Of a stretch of 64,000 nucleotides of DNA, positions 26,030 to 35,754 are shown piece by piece. Within the stretch, counting starts at the first letter, position 1. Each line of letters opens with the position of its first letter. The DNA is from Opitutaceae bacterium UBA2377 (lineage in GTDB: Bacteria > Verrucomicrobiota > Verrucomicrobiia > Opitutales > Opitutaceae): positions 11,134 to 75,133 of the forward strand of contig DDSZ01000033.1 in NCBI GenBank assembly GCA_002344205.1. Reading direction: 5' to 3'. The notes under the pieces are model-generated. The model was not told the origin of the DNA, searched no databases, and worked only from the letters and a program-made list of their open reading frames with translations. Made by a program: the position numbers and the translations under genes.

Positions 26030-26893
26030 TCAGCCGTGGGTGACGGGCTCTTCGTCGTCGGCGACCGCATCCTCCGTCGCTTTGGTTTCAACGGCAGGTG
26101 CCGGCGCGGGATCGGCGGGCAGGCGCTTCAGCCGGTCATCGAGCGGCGGATGCGTGGAGAAAAACACCTTGGGGTCGCCGCCACGTTGCTGCAGCCGCAG
26201 GAGCACGAAGCGCAGTCCGCCAGGGGCGTAGCCGGTGGTGATGGCCAGGTCGCGGCCGATTTTGTCGGCGGCGAACTCGGTCTGCGGGTCGAAGCCTTTT
26301 TCAAACAGCGCCGCGGTGATCTGGCTCACGCCGAGATTGAATTGCCGCAACTGCTGGTCAGCCTTGCGCACATCGCTGCTCCGGGCCGCGGCGAGGCTGG
26401 TGGCGCCGGCAAGAAATTCGCCGCGGGCGACAATGCTCAGGGCGTGGCGTTCGGTGATGTGTGCGATTTCGTGGGCGAGAATGGCGGCGAGAATGTCGTC
26501 GGTGTCGGCCAGCTCATAAAGCCCGCGGGTGATGAAAACATAGCCGTCGGGCGCGGAAAAGGCGTTGATCGCATCCGAGTCCAGGACCCCGAAACGCCAA
26601 TGCAGGCCGGGCCGGTCGGAGTAAATGGCGAGAGCCCGCCCGACGAGGTTGATCCGGCGGGTGATCTCCTCGTCCCGCACCAGGCCGCCGTAACGACCGA
26701 CGATTTCAAGGGCGACGGAATCGCCGATCACGCGTTCTTCCTCGGGACCGATCCTGGCCACACCCTTGAGCATCTTGCCGGCATCCTTGGCGGTATCGAG
26801 CGCTTTGCCCAGTTTGCCGAGGTCGAACTGCGCGGAAGCCGCCGGCACGAGAAACAGGGCCGCGGTGCAAAGCAGGAGGGCGGGCGTTTTCAT
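26030..26893 (-). CDS. M48-family metalloprotease, exported
   Basis: 287 residues from MKTPALLLCTAALF. A signal peptide ends at ASA-Q (about residue 21). The zinc motif HEIAH is at 141-145 (AAILAHEIAHITERHALS), with the third ligand in QTEFAADKIGRD, as in periplasmic M48 proteases of the BepA/LoiP type. The end is Glu/Asp-rich and low-complexity. It would cleave or quality-check envelope proteins in the periplasm. Its ATG overlaps the stop of the SH3-like gene (ATGA at 26890-26893), so it belongs to a tightly coupled three-gene operon with that gene and the CHASE2 cyclase. Confidence 0.88.
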   Translation of the reverse strand: MKTPALLLCTAALFLVPAASAQFDLGKLGKALDTAKDAGKMLKGVARIGPEEERVIGDSVALEIVGRYGGLVRDEEITRRINLVGRALAIYSDRPGLHWRFGVLDSDAINAFSAPDGYVFITRGLYELADTDDILAAILAHEIAHITERHALSIVARGEFLAGATSLAAARSSDVRKADQQLRQFNLGVSQITAALFEKGFDPQTEFAADKIGRDLAITTGYAPGGLRFVLLRLQQRGGDPKVFFSTHPPLDDRLKRLPADPAPAPAVETKATEDAVADDEEPVTHG

Positions 26894-27390
26894 TCCTGAT
26901 ATTCTCCTTTGCGGTGCTCCTGCAAAAACGCGTCGAGATCGGCCGGAGTGAGTTGGGCGCACTGGGCCAGCAACCAGTCCAGATCATCGCCGGCCTGCAG
27001 CAGGTTTTTGCTCTTGGCATAGTTGGCCGCGGCCGGGGTCAGCGGCCGGGCGGCAGCCGTGGCGGTGGTTTTGCTGGCGGCAAGGCCGAGCCCATCGGTG
27101 CCCTTGGGGTCGGCGGGTTTGGTGTCCGAGAGGTTGCCGGCAAAGACCCAGCCGCGGATACGGCGCTCGCTGACCAACAGCCAACCGCCGCGCACCTCCT
27201 CGACCTTGACCTTCCGGGCGTGGCCGAGCCGGGCGGATTCCTCGGCCAGGGCGCGGGGTTCGGTGCGGAGAATGGTTTCCAGCCGCTTGGTGTAAGCCTC
27301 GTCCCCGACTTTGTAGGCGAAGGCCGCGACAGTGGCAGCCAGTCCCAGCAGTAATATGAGACAGGTGCGGAGCAGACGGGTAGAAGTCAT
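26890..27390 (-). CDS. membrane-anchored SH3-like protein
   Basis: 166 residues from MTSTRLLRTC. One N-terminal helix (about 5-26, LILLLGLAATVAAFAY) acts as anchor or signal. Residues ~60-90, VKVEEVRGGWLLVSERRIRGWVFAGNLS, look like a bacterial SH3 (SH3b) domain with the usual GW-V-x-x-x-L ending. The C-terminus is helical. It probably binds a peptide or cell-wall element in the periplasm. It overlaps the upstream cyclase and the downstream M48 protease by ATGA, so the three products are probably made together. Exact role is unknown. Confidence 0.75.
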   Translation of the reverse strand: MTSTRLLRTCLILLLGLAATVAAFAYKVGDEAYTKRLETILRTEPRALAEESARLGHARKVKVEEVRGGWLLVSERRIRGWVFAGNLSDTKPADPKGTDGLGLAASKTTATAAARPLTPAAANYAKSKNLLQAGDDLDWLLAQCAQLTPADLDAFLQEHRKGEYQE

Positions 27391-29444
27391 TTGGAGTCGA
27401 GGGTCAGAACCGGTTCCCAATCGGGGGGCGGCGGGATGCGGGCAAAGCGCAGGGATTCTTCATGAAGCCGGGCGGTGGTCAAGTCGGCGGGCTGCAGTTG
27501 CCGGGCCCGGCCAAGGCTGGCCGCAGCCGCCGCAAAATCCCGCCGCCCGTGCGCGGCGTAGCCGGCAAGGTAGGCGGAGAGAAATTCCTGTTCGGCGGCG
27601 GTGAGCGCGCCGGGCGCGCCGTGCACCGTATGGACCTCGATGGCCTGCTCCTTGCCTTTGACCCGGAGCCGGGCCAGCGGGCGCGTGGCCAGGGTGTCGG
27701 CCACACGTCGCGCGGTTTCCTCGCCGATGAGGATGCCGGTCCCGAAGGCCTTGTTGGCGCCTTCGAGCCGCGAGGCGAGATTTACGGCGTCGCCCATCAC
27801 CGTGTAGTTTTTTTTGCGCGATGAGCCCAGGTTGCCGACGATCATCTCGCCGGTGTTCAGCCCGATGCGCACGGCGAGGCGGACGCCCACCGGTCCGGCG
27901 TAGCGGGCATTGATGTCTTCCAGCAGCCGTTGCGCCCCGAGCGCGGCCCGGCAGGCGGCCAGAGCGTGATCGGGCAATTGCTGGGGTGCGCCAAAGACGG
28001 CCATCACGGCGTCGCCGATGTATTTGTCCACATAGGCGCCGTGGTTGAGCAGGCACTCCGTGGTCGCCTCCAGGTAGGCGTTGACGATCTCGACCATCAG
28101 CTCGGGCCGGTCGCGGAGTTTCTCCGACAGATCGGTGAAACCGGCGAGGTCGGAGAAAAACACGGTCGCCTCGCGGCGCTCGCCGCCAAGCCGGATGGAA
28201 CCGGGATCGCGCACCAACTGCGCGACCACGCCGGGGTCCACATACGCGCCGAACATCGCCTGAATCTCGCACTTCCGCCGGCGCTCGGTCCAGAAGCTTT
28301 CCGCGGCCACGCCGAGCAGGGTAAGCAGTGCGGCCATGGCGGGTGTGGCCGGAGGAAAAAACCATCCGGCGGACATGCCGGCATAGGCGGCCGGCAGGAG
28401 CGCCAGCGTGAAGCCAATCGCGATGATGGCCGGCGCGGTCAGTCCGGGCCAGCGGTGGGCGGCGAGCAGCAGGCCGAGCATGAGCAGGGCCGACAGGCCG
28501 AGCGCCCAACTGCGACCGAGCGGGGCGATGAATCCGCGGCCGGCGAGATTGGTCCAGGCCGTCCAGTGGAGCAGCACCCCGGGCTCAACCTGGCCGACCG
28601 GCAGGGGCTTCACATCAAAAGTGCCGGCGGCATTGGCCCCGACGAAGACCGTGCGCCCGCGCACCAGGGCAAAGGCGTCGCCCGCCAAGGCCGGTTCCGT
28701 GGCGAGTGCGGCGGCGATTTCTTCCGGGGAAAAATCGGGCGAGGCTTCGCTGACCCGGTCAAGCACGGGCAGGCCGGCGACGATGAAGTGGGCGGCGGGA
28801 ATCACCGGCACGCCGCGTGCGCGCAGTTGCTCCAGTCCACCGTGCCAGCGCAGCAGCCCGCCCGGAGTGGTGGCCGGCGGGGTAAAGGCTGCGGCCGCCA
28901 GCGATCCCGGCACCCGGTAGGCCCGGGCGGTGCCGTCGCTGTCCGGTGCAAATTCCACATTGCCGGTGCGCGTGGTGGTGAAAAAAGAGGCATGGGCGCG
29001 GCGATAGTCCGCATCCCAAAAAACCGGCCCCTGTGCGGTGGTGCGGCCGAGCACGACGCCGGGCGCTGCCGCCGCGGTTGCCGCCAAGAGCAGGTCCTGC
29101 TCCGCCGATTCGGAGTCCTCGAAGAACGTGAAATCCATCACGATCCGATCCGCGCCCGCCCGCTCCAACCCGAGAATCAGCGCGGCGAAGGCCGCGCGTG
29201 GGAATGGCCAGCGCATCGCATAGGGCTCGCGGCCGAGCAGGGCCATGGTGTTTTCGTCCACGAGCACCAACGCGCTGTTTTCCGGGAGCGCGGGTGTTAG
29301 CAACGGCCGCCGGCTGGCCGCGTCGAAAAACTCCCGGTCGAGCGCCGGACCAAACGGCGAAAAATGAAACACCGCAATCAGCAGGGCTACCGGCGGCAGC
29401 CAGCGCCAGCGAAGCGACCGCAGGTTGAGGGAGGGGGAGGCCAC
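27387..29444 (-). CDS. CHASE2-domain class III adenylate cyclase
   Basis: 685 residues. An N-terminal helix is followed by a periplasmic CHASE2 sensor (about 40-300, with SALVLVDENTMALLG and RIVMDFTFFEDSESAEQDL), three membrane helices (about 310-390), and a catalytic cyclase domain (about 420-620). Metal residues are in VFFSDLAGFTD and KYIGDAVMAVF, and the transition-state residues in MGDAVNLASRLE; Lys before YIGD favours ATP. It should turn an external signal into cAMP. It heads an operon with the SH3-like and M48 genes by stop-start overlap. The two-cNMP-domain membrane protein nearby is a possible reader of the signal. Confidence 0.92.
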   Translation of the reverse strand: MASPSLNLRSLRWRWLPPVALLIAVFHFSPFGPALDREFFDAASRRPLLTPALPENSALVLVDENTMALLGREPYAMRWPFPRAAFAALILGLERAGADRIVMDFTFFEDSESAEQDLLLAATAAAAPGVVLGRTTAQGPVFWDADYRRAHASFFTTTRTGNVEFAPDSDGTARAYRVPGSLAAAAFTPPATTPGGLLRWHGGLEQLRARGVPVIPAAHFIVAGLPVLDRVSEASPDFSPEEIAAALATEPALAGDAFALVRGRTVFVGANAAGTFDVKPLPVGQVEPGVLLHWTAWTNLAGRGFIAPLGRSWALGLSALLMLGLLLAAHRWPGLTAPAIIAIGFTLALLPAAYAGMSAGWFFPPATPAMAALLTLLGVAAESFWTERRRKCEIQAMFGAYVDPGVVAQLVRDPGSIRLGGERREATVFFSDLAGFTDLSEKLRDRPELMVEIVNAYLEATTECLLNHGAYVDKYIGDAVMAVFGAPQQLPDHALAACRAALGAQRLLEDINARYAGPVGVRLAVRIGLNTGEMIVGNLGSSRKKNYTVMGDAVNLASRLEGANKAFGTGILIGEETARRVADTLATRPLARLRVKGKEQAIEVHTVHGAPGALTAAEQEFLSAYLAGYAAHGRRDFAAAAASLGRARQLQPADLTTARLHEESLRFARIPPPPDWEPVLTLDSK

Positions 29445-29490
29445 GGGCGGCGATTAGAGCCGCCGTCCGGAACTTCGGCAAGCGCCGGAC

Positions 29491-31020
29491 TCAGTAAACC
29501 TGCTCGTCGAGGAGGGCGAATAGTTCCGCCTCCGTGATGCGGCGCTGCTGCATGCTGTCGCGCTCGCGGAGGGTGAAGGTGTCGCCGGGCTTTTCGATGG
29601 TGTCGAAGTCGATGGTCACGCACCACGGGGTGCCGATCTCGTCCTGGCGGCGGTAGCGCCGGCCGATGGCGCCGGCCTCGTCGTAGAACACAGCGTAGCG
29701 GCGCTGGAGTTTTTTGTAGAGGGCCTGGGCGCGGGCGGTGAGCTGCTCCTTGTTCTTGAGCAGCGGGAGCACCGCCACCTTCACCGGCGCGATACGCGGC
29801 GAGAGCCGGAGCACGGTGCGGGTCTCCGTGTTGCCCTTCTCGTCGGTGACCTGCTCCTCGGCGTAGGCGGCGCAGAGCACGGCGAGGAAGATGCGGTCGG
29901 TGCCCACGGCGGGCTCGATCACGTGCGGCACGAATTTTTTCTTCGTGGTTTCGTCGAAGATTTCCTGCGGCTTGCCGCTGGCGTTGGCGTGCTGCGTGAG
30001 GTCGTAGCTGCCGCGGGCGGCGATGCCCCAGAGCTCCTGCACGCCGAAGGGATACCTGAACATGATGTCCACCGTGCCGCGCGAGTAGAACGCGAGCTTC
30101 TCCTTCGGGTGGGCGTAGAGCGAGAGGTGCGACTCGGGCAGGCCGATGGAGAGCAGCCAGTTTTTGCACCATGTGATCCACTCCTCGTGGCACTTGGCCC
30201 AGTCGGCGTCCTCGTGGATGAAATACTCCATCTCCATCTGCTCGAACTCGCGCGAGCGGAAGATGAAATTGCGCGGCGTGATCTCGTTGCGGAACGACTT
30301 GCCGATCTGGGCGATGCCGAAGGGCAGCTTCACCCGGCCCGTGTCCACAACGTTCTTGAAGTCCACGAACATGCCCTGTGCGGTCTCTGGCCGCAGGTAG
30401 GCGACGGACGAGGCGTCGGTCATCGCGCCGACGTTGGTCTGGAACATCATGTTGAACGAACGCGGCGCGGTGAGGCTGCCGGGCTCGCCCGTGGCAGGAG
30501 AAGGGATGAGAGGTATCTCGTCAGGCTGCGCCTCGGTCATGTCCTTGGCGATGATGGGAGCGAGCGTGCCTTGGATGGCCTTCTTGCGCTTGAGGCCTTC
30601 GGCCGCGGTCTGCAGGTCGGCGGCGGTGTTCTCGCTTTCGAGCGCGGAAACATAGCCGACGGTTTTGCCGTCCACGACCACGGCGGCAAAAAACAGCTGG
30701 TCCGCCCGATACCGCTGCTTGCTCACCTTGCAGTCCACGAGGGGATCGGTGAAGCCGTCCACGTGGCCGGAGGCCTGCCAGACCTTGGGGTGCATGATGA
30801 TCGAGGTCTCGAGGCCGACGACGTCGTCGCGGCGGCGGACCATGTCGTTCCACCAGCAGTCGCGGATGTTCTTCTTCAGCTCCACGCCGAGCGGGCCGTA
30901 GTCGAAGAAGCCGTTGAAACCGCCGTAGATTTCGGACGATTGGAAGATGAACCCGCGGCGCTTGCAGAGCGCGACGAGGGTTTCCATGGAGACTTCGTTG
31001 GAGGCGGCAGGAGCGGACAT
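29491..31020 (-). CDS. glyS: glycyl-tRNA synthetase, class IIa alpha2 type
   Basis: 509 residues. It has the N-terminal [37 protein letters not shown], class II motif 2 in [13 protein letters not shown], and motif 3 in [16 protein letters not shown], as in the archaeal/eukaryote-like single-chain enzyme (GlyQS), not the alpha2beta2 form. The C-terminal anticodon domain begins near [14 protein letters not shown]. It charges tRNA-Gly in the cytoplasm. The start at 31020 gives a short Ala/Ser head; Met at residue 12 is an alternative. It lies 46 bases upstream of the cyclase operon. Length is normal. Confidence 0.95.
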   Translation of the reverse strand: MSAPAASNEVSMETLVALCKRRGFIFQSSEIYGGFNGFFDYGPLGVELKKNIRDCWWNDMVRRRDDVVGLETSIIMHPKVWQASGHVDGFTDPLVDCKVSKQRYRADQLFFAAVVVDGKTVGYVSALESENTAADLQTAAEGLKRKKAIQGTLAPIIAKDMTEAQPDEIPLIPSPATGEPGSLTAPRSFNMMFQTNVGAMTDASSVAYLRPETAQGMFVDFKNVVDTGRVKLPFGIAQIGKSFRNEITPRNFIFRSREFEQMEMEYFIHEDADWAKCHEEWITWCKNWLLSIGLPESHLSLYAHPKEKLAFYSRGTVDIMFRYPFGVQELWGIAARGSYDLTQHANASGKPQEIFDETTKKKFVPHVIEPAVGTDRIFLAVLCAAYAEEQVTDEKGNTETRTVLRLSPRIAPVKVAVLPLLKNKEQLTARAQALYKKLQRRYAVFYDEAGAIGRRYRRQDEIGTPWCVTIDFDTIEKPGDTFTLRERDSMQQRRITEAELFALLDEQVY

Positions 31021-31054
31021 AGCCCGCCAGACATGGCGACCGCTTCGCTGGGGG

Positions 31055-31918
31055 TCAATTCCGCGGTTGCGGATCCCCGGCCCCCCGCCAGGCCTGCGGG
31101 CTGCGGCCGTGGGCGCGCTTGAAGGCGGTGCTGAAGGCGAAGGGGTCGGTGAAACCCACGCGGTGCGCGATGGCCGCGACTTTGTCGGGGGTGTGGCGCA
31201 GCAGTTCGGCCGCGCGCTGCAGGCGCAGGCGGGTGACTTCGCGCAGCGGGCTGTGGCCGCATTCGCGCAGGCAGTGCCGGCGCAGCGCCTCGCGGCTCAG
31301 CGCCGCTTCGCGGGCCATTTCCTCGAGGGTCCAGGGGCGGGCGAGATCGGCATTCACCCGGGTCCACAGGCGGTGCAGCCGCGAGTCGGGCGCGCCGTGG
31401 GGCTGGAGAGTGGCGAGCACCCGCCGGTGCACGATTTGGGTCCAGAGGGCCAGTTCGGCTTCGTCCGCTGTCGGGCCGGCCGCACATGCGCAGAGCCCCT
31501 CGATGGCCAGACGCAGCGGCTCGATCTCGACCGGCAGCACCGTGGGGGCGGCGAGCGGAAAGCGCCACGCCTGCGGACCGGCGGCAGCGTAGGCCGCCCA
31601 ACACACCTGCCAGATGCCCGGCCCCGTGGCGCGATAAGCGTGCGGCGCTTCCGGCGGGGTGGCGTAGGCCTCGCCGGCCCGCAGCGGTCGCCAATCCCCG
31701 TCGAGCCACACTTCACCCCGGCCGGCGACGCAAGCGAGCAACTGGCTCATGTCGGGCCGCTGGCGCACGAAGAAAAATCCCCGCCGCGCCGCCGACCAGC
31801 CGACGAGGCTCAGGCCGTGGCGCTGCAGCCCCGGCGCCTGCAGGGTGCCGGTCATGCGCTCGCGGGTCTGCGCGCCGACGGAGTGGATTTCACCAAGGTG
31901 AAAAAGGATTTTGCCCAT
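31055..31918 (-). CDS. AraC-family transcriptional regulator
   Basis: 287 residues from [14 protein letters not shown]. The N-terminal cupin-like effector domain shows [16 protein letters not shown] and [10 protein letters not shown]. The C-terminal double helix-turn-helix has [19 protein letters not shown] and [20 protein letters not shown], then [12 protein letters not shown]. It diverges from the GH2 glycosidase gene with only 46 bases between starts, so it most likely controls that gene in response to a sugar. The open frame extends upstream of 31918 into the GH2 gene in antisense and is not coding. Confidence 0.9.
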   Translation of the reverse strand: MGKILFHLGEIHSVGAQTRERMTGTLQAPGLQRHGLSLVGWSAARRGFFFVRQRPDMSQLLACVAGRGEVWLDGDWRPLRAGEAYATPPEAPHAYRATGPGIWQVCWAAYAAAGPQAWRFPLAAPTVLPVEIEPLRLAIEGLCACAAGPTADEAELALWTQIVHRRVLATLQPHGAPDSRLHRLWTRVNADLARPWTLEEMAREAALSREALRRHCLRECGHSPLREVTRLRLQRAAELLRHTPDKVAAIAHRVGFTDPFAFSTAFKRAHGRSPQAWRGAGDPQPRN

Positions 31919-31964
31919 GTGCGGATGAGGCAAGATGGGGTATATCAACAAGGCAACGCTTCCC

Positions 31965-33809
31965 ATGCCCACCACCCGCATTCCCCGCCCCGAGTATCCC
32001 CGCCCGCAGTTTGTGCGCACCGACTGGCTCTGCCTCAACGGCACGTGGCAGTTCGAGATCGACCAGGGCGACAGCGGACTCGACCGCGGCCTGGCGGCGC
32101 GTCCGCTCAAGCAGCGCATCACCGTGCCGTTCTGCCCTGAGTCGAAACTCTCCGGCATCGGCCACACCGATTACCTCAACGCCGTCTGGTATCGTCGCGA
32201 GGTCCTGATCCCCAAGGCGTGGCGGGGCCGGCGCATCCTGCTGCATTTCCAGGCGAGCGACTACGACACCTTCGTGTGGGCCAACGGCACCGAGGTGGGC
32301 CGCCACCGCGGCGGGATGACGCCCTTCACCTGCGACCTCACCGGCCTCGCCGTGCCGGGCAAAAAGGTGACGCTCGTCGTCCGGGCCCGCGACAACGCCC
32401 GCGAGTCCATGCCTTCGGGCAAGCAGGCGTGGACTTACGGCAACAGCGGCTGCCACTACACGCGCACGACCGGCATCTGGCAGACCGTGTGGCTGGAGCC
32501 GGTGCCGCTCCGCGCGCATCTGCTGCGGCCAAAGATCACGCCCGACGTCGCCAATCGCCGCTTCAGCATCGAGCAGCCCGTCGCCGGGGCGCAGGCGGGG
32601 CTCGTTTACCGGGTGCGGCTGTTTTCCGGAAACAAGCCGGTCGCGACGGCGGAGTGCGCCTGTGGCGGCGGGTTTTATCCGCGGCTCGATCTCGTCGTCC
32701 CGGAAAACGCCGTGCGGCTCTGGTCGCCGGAGGATCCGCACCTTTACGACCTCGCGCTCGAACTCGTGGACGCGGCGACCGGCGCGGTTGTGGACGCCGC
32801 GCACAGCTACGCGGGCCTCCGCGGCATTTGTATCGACGGCTTCGCGATCAAGCTCAACGGCCAGCCCGTCTTTCAGCGGCTCGTGCTCGACCAAGGTTAC
32901 TATCCCGACGGCATCCTCACCGCGCCGACCGACGCCGCCCTCGTGCGCGACATCAAGCTGTCCCTGGAGGCCGGTTTCAACGGCGCGCGGCTGCATCAGA
33001 AGGTGTTTGAGGAGCGCTTTCTTTATCACTGCGACCGGCTGGGCTACCTTGTGTGGGGCGAGTTCAGCGACTGGGGGCTCAACGGCAACCAGCCCGTCCG
33101 GCAATGGCATCGCGACGCGGCCGGCAACATTGTGCGCAGCGGCAATCACAACGGCCCGGAATTTCCGCACGGCATCGTCACGCAATGGCTCGAGGCCGTG
33201 CAGCGCGACTACAACCACCCGAGCATTGTCGGCTGGTGTCCGCTCAACGAAAGCGAGAACCGCGTGCATGAGCGCATCACGCCGCACGACGACGTGATGC
33301 GCGCGATGTTTCTGGCCACCAAGCTCGCGGACGCCACGCGTCCTGTGCTCGACGTCTCCGGCTACTGCCACCGCGTGCCGGAAAGCGACATTTACGACAG
33401 CCACGACTACGACCAAAACCCGGCGACCTTCCGGGCGCGGCACGACGCGCTGCTCCGCGACGAGCCCTTCCGCAACGACGACCCGCAGCGCGACAGCATT
33501 CCCTGGCGCGGCCAGCCGTATTTCGTGAGCGAGTTCGGCGGCATCCGCTGGAACCCGCGCGAGCGCGCCGGCAGCAAGTCCTGGGGCTACGGCGACGCGC
33601 CGAAAACGCTGGAGGAGTTCTACACGCGCTTCGAGGGCCTCTGTGCCGCGCTCTTGGACAACCCGCGGATGTTCGGCTACTGCTACACGCAGCTCACCGA
33701 CGTCTTCCAGGAGCAGAACGGGATTTTCTTCTTCGACCGGAAAAGGAAATACGACCTGCGGCGTGTCCGCGCCGCGCAACAGCGCACAGCGGCGGTGGAG
33801 CAGGCGTAA
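31965..33809 (+). CDS. glycoside hydrolase family 2 (beta-galactosidase/glucuronidase-like)
   Basis: 614 residues from MPTTRIPRPEYPRPQF. The sugar-binding domain starts WLCLNGTWQFEID and has GYLVWGEFSDWGLNG in the TIM barrel. The acid/base Glu429 is in GWCPLNESENR and the nucleophile Glu523 in YFVSEFGGIRWNP, both in the positions of GH2. No signal peptide is present. It should remove a beta-linked hexose or hexuronic acid from oligosaccharides in the cytoplasm. It diverges from an AraC regulator. The hexuronate operon at 47-53 kb makes a glucuronidase role attractive, but substrate is inference. Confidence 0.9.
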   Translation: MPTTRIPRPEYPRPQFVRTDWLCLNGTWQFEIDQGDSGLDRGLAARPLKQRITVPFCPESKLSGIGHTDYLNAVWYRREVLIPKAWRGRRILLHFQASDYDTFVWANGTEVGRHRGGMTPFTCDLTGLAVPGKKVTLVVRARDNARESMPSGKQAWTYGNSGCHYTRTTGIWQTVWLEPVPLRAHLLRPKITPDVANRRFSIEQPVAGAQAGLVYRVRLFSGNKPVATAECACGGGFYPRLDLVVPENAVRLWSPEDPHLYDLALELVDAATGAVVDAAHSYAGLRGICIDGFAIKLNGQPVFQRLVLDQGYYPDGILTAPTDAALVRDIKLSLEAGFNGARLHQKVFEERFLYHCDRLGYLVWGEFSDWGLNGNQPVRQWHRDAAGNIVRSGNHNGPEFPHGIVTQWLEAVQRDYNHPSIVGWCPLNESENRVHERITPHDDVMRAMFLATKLADATRPVLDVSGYCHRVPESDIYDSHDYDQNPATFRARHDALLRDEPFRNDDPQRDSIPWRGQPYFVSEFGGIRWNPRERAGSKSWGYGDAPKTLEEFYTRFEGLCAALLDNPRMFGYCYTQLTDVFQEQNGIFFFDRKRKYDLRRVRAAQQRTAAVEQA

Positions 33810-33902
33810 CACGAAGCTTTACCGAGGAAGGCGCGCATAAACAAGGATAGAGCATATCAAAAACAGTGTAGCCACGGTCCTGTGGCGCGGCAGCGCCGGT
33901 AG

Positions 33903-33923
33903 GGTCCGCTCTCCGAGCGGACC
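33903..33923. repeat. REP-like hairpin between convergent genes
   Basis: GGTCCGCT and AGCGGACC form an 8-base perfect stem around CTCCG in the gap between the GH2 and Mpo1-like genes. It could serve as a bidirectional terminator, but has no T-tract. Confidence 0.55.
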
Positions 33924-33945
33924 GCAGCCTGCCTAGGCGCATGGG

Positions 33946-33990
33946 CGCGGATTATTTCATCCGGGAACATTCGTGTAATCCGCGGCGGCA
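33946..33990. repeat. ATCCGCG-family intergenic repeat, copy 1
   Basis: Contains GCGCGGATTATTTCATCCGG and CGTGTAATCCGCGGCGG; it shares the TGTAATCCGCG word with the copy at 34,512-34,583. Confidence 0.6.
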
Positions 33991-34009
33991 AAGATCCCCG
34001 GAGGCGGAT

Positions 34010-34486
34010 TCAATACCGCTGGCCGGCCTTCCGGTAGATGAAGCTCAGCAGCCACGCGGGGCCGATGAGGAGGAACTGCACATCCTTGAAGAACGAGGGC
34101 TTCTTGCCCTCGATCTTGTGGCCGACGAACTGGCCGATCCACGCGAGCACAAACAGCCCCAGACACACCTGCCAGACCGGCCACGGGGCATAGAGGGCGA
34201 TCGCGAGCACCCCGGCGTAGCAAAGCGACATGAAGGCCAGCAGCCCGAGGCTGAGCAGCGGCGACAGCCGCACATAGAAAAGCAGCGCCAGCACCATCAC
34301 GGGCAGCGCCCAGTCAAACCACGGCAGTCGCTCCAGCCACGCGGCCGGTGCGGGGATCGACCAAATCAATCCGACCACGCAGAAAAAAATCACCGGCACG
34401 CAAATCCAGTGGATCAGCTCGTTGGTGTGGTTCTGATGGCTCTCACCGTATTCGGCGAACCATTGGTCGGCGGATTTTTTGGGCAT
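34010..34486 (-). CDS. Mpo1/DUF962-family membrane protein
   Basis: 158 residues from MPKKSADQWFAEYGESHQNHTNE. The N-terminal Y-x3-H-x2-H-x-N pattern (YGESHQNHTN) and IHWICVPVIFF, followed by further membrane helices and WIGQFVGHKIEGKKPSFF, match the DUF962/Mpo1 family, whose yeast member is an Fe-dependent dioxygenase of 2-hydroxy fatty acids. The His residues that could bind iron are present: SHQNH near the start and VGH and later. It would act in the inner membrane on lipids. The bacterial substrate is not known. Confidence 0.88.
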   Translation of the reverse strand: MPKKSADQWFAEYGESHQNHTNELIHWICVPVIFFCVVGLIWSIPAPAAWLERLPWFDWALPVMVLALLFYVRLSPLLSLGLLAFMSLCYAGVLAIALYAPWPVWQVCLGLFVLAWIGQFVGHKIEGKKPSFFKDVQFLLIGPAWLLSFIYRKAGQRY

Positions 34487-34511
34487 GACGGTTATTGCAG
34501 CGGTTTTTTTA

Positions 34512-34583
34512 TTAACCACGGATTTCACTGATGGGCACGGATGACGGAGGAGTTTATCCGCGTTTATCCGTGTAATCCGCGTG
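34512..34583. repeat. ATCCGCG-family intergenic repeat, copy 2
   Basis: A left half of ACGGAT words (ACCACGGATTTC, GCACGGATGA) faces a right half of TTTATCCGCG, TTTATCCGTG and TAATCCGCG words. The halves are roughly inverse to one another, with spacing near 10-13 bases. Confidence 0.75.
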
Positions 34584-34605
34584 GAGGTTTTAATTGGGCT
34601 TCAGG

Positions 34606-35679
34606 TCACAGTTTGGCCGCGGCGGTTTTCTCCAGCGCCTTGAGGTCGATGTCGTGCCCGAGGCCCGGGCCGGCGGGAGCGCGGACCTTGGCGTCGGGGC
34701 CGATGATGGGTTCGAAGACGACCGGGTTGCCCATCACGAGTGTCTCGTAATAGTGGTTGTTCCGGATCGCGAGGCACAGGTGGATGTTTTCCACGCCCAT
34801 GCCGTGGACCTCGGCGCTGAGCTGGAACGAATCCGCGAGGTGCGCCACGCGCAGCGCGCCGGTGATGCCGCCCTTGTAGTGGAAGCTGGTGCGCACCATG
34901 TCGGCCGCGCCCTGCGCGATGAAGTCGGCGACGTTGTAGTGGCAGCCGTCGGAGGTCTCGGCGGCGAGCACGGGGATGTCGAGCTGCTCACAGAGCCGCC
35001 GGTAGGCGTTGATGCTGAACTCGCGCATCGGCTCCTCATACCAGAGGTAATCCGCTTCCTCGAGCGCGCGGCCGAGATAGAGCGACTCGTAGGGATCGAA
35101 GCCCGCCGAGCCGTCATACATCAGCGCGATATCGGGGCCGACGTGTTTCCGCAGCGCCTGACAGAGGGCGGCGTCCTTGCGCGCGTCGCCCCAGGCGTGG
35201 AGCTTAATGGCCTTGAAACCGCGGGCGAGGCACTGGTCGGCCACGTCGAGAAACTCCGCGGTGGTCGCGTAGGTGACCGTGCTGGCGTAGGCCTCGATCT
35301 CATGGCGGTAGCCGCCGAGCAGTTGGTAAAGCGGCAGTTTCGCGGCCTTGGCGGTGATGTCCCAGAGCGCGGAATCCACCCAGCCCATGACATACATCGG
35401 GAACTCCTCGATGCGGTCGATCTCCCACAGTTCGTGCCAGAGCCGCTCCTTCATCAGCGGGTCCTGCCCGATGAGCCACGGCTTGAGCCGCCGCTCCACG
35501 AGGTCCAGCGCCAGCGCGCCGCGCGGCGTGCGGCTCCAGCCCTCGATGCCGGCGTCGGTTACCAGCCGCAGCCAGCAGGTTTCGCCGACCGGATCGTTGC
35601 CGGGCAGGCCCTGACGCCAGACGAAGGCAACCGCGGCCGGCTGGCGCACGACATAGGCATGGACGGCGACAATTTTCAT
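34606..35679 (-). CDS. enolase-superfamily enzyme, mandelate racemase type
   Basis: 357 residues. The catalytic set of the mandelate racemase subgroup is visible: Lys159 and His161 in AIKLHAWGD, metal ligands Asp189 (MYDGSAG), Glu215 (YEEPM) and Glu241 (AAETSDG), and His292 in AEVHGMGVEN. Such enzymes abstract a proton next to a carboxylate, often in acid-sugar dehydration. The neighbouring SDR and aldo/keto reductase fit a sugar acid pathway. The exact substrate is open. Confidence 0.9.
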   Translation of the reverse strand: MKIVAVHAYVVRQPAAVAFVWRQGLPGNDPVGETCWLRLVTDAGIEGWSRTPRGALALDLVERRLKPWLIGQDPLMKERLWHELWEIDRIEEFPMYVMGWVDSALWDITAKAAKLPLYQLLGGYRHEIEAYASTVTYATTAEFLDVADQCLARGFKAIKLHAWGDARKDAALCQALRKHVGPDIALMYDGSAGFDPYESLYLGRALEEADYLWYEEPMREFSINAYRRLCEQLDIPVLAAETSDGCHYNVADFIAQGAADMVRTSFHYKGGITGALRVAHLADSFQLSAEVHGMGVENIHLCLAIRNNHYYETLVMGNPVVFEPIIGPDAKVRAPAGPGLGHDIDLKALEKTAAAKL

Positions 35680-35754
35680 GGGGTGGGGTGGCGTGAGTTC
35701 TCGGCGGGCCGGCGCCGGTTGGCAATCCCGGAGCGGACAAGCATTTAATCTTCC

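Noticed and set aside
31890..33812. 640-codon minus-strand frame opposite the GH2 gene
   Set aside because: Complement of a high-GC3 gene; repetitive V/A/E/H content and no motif, while the plus strand has both GH2 catalytic Glu.
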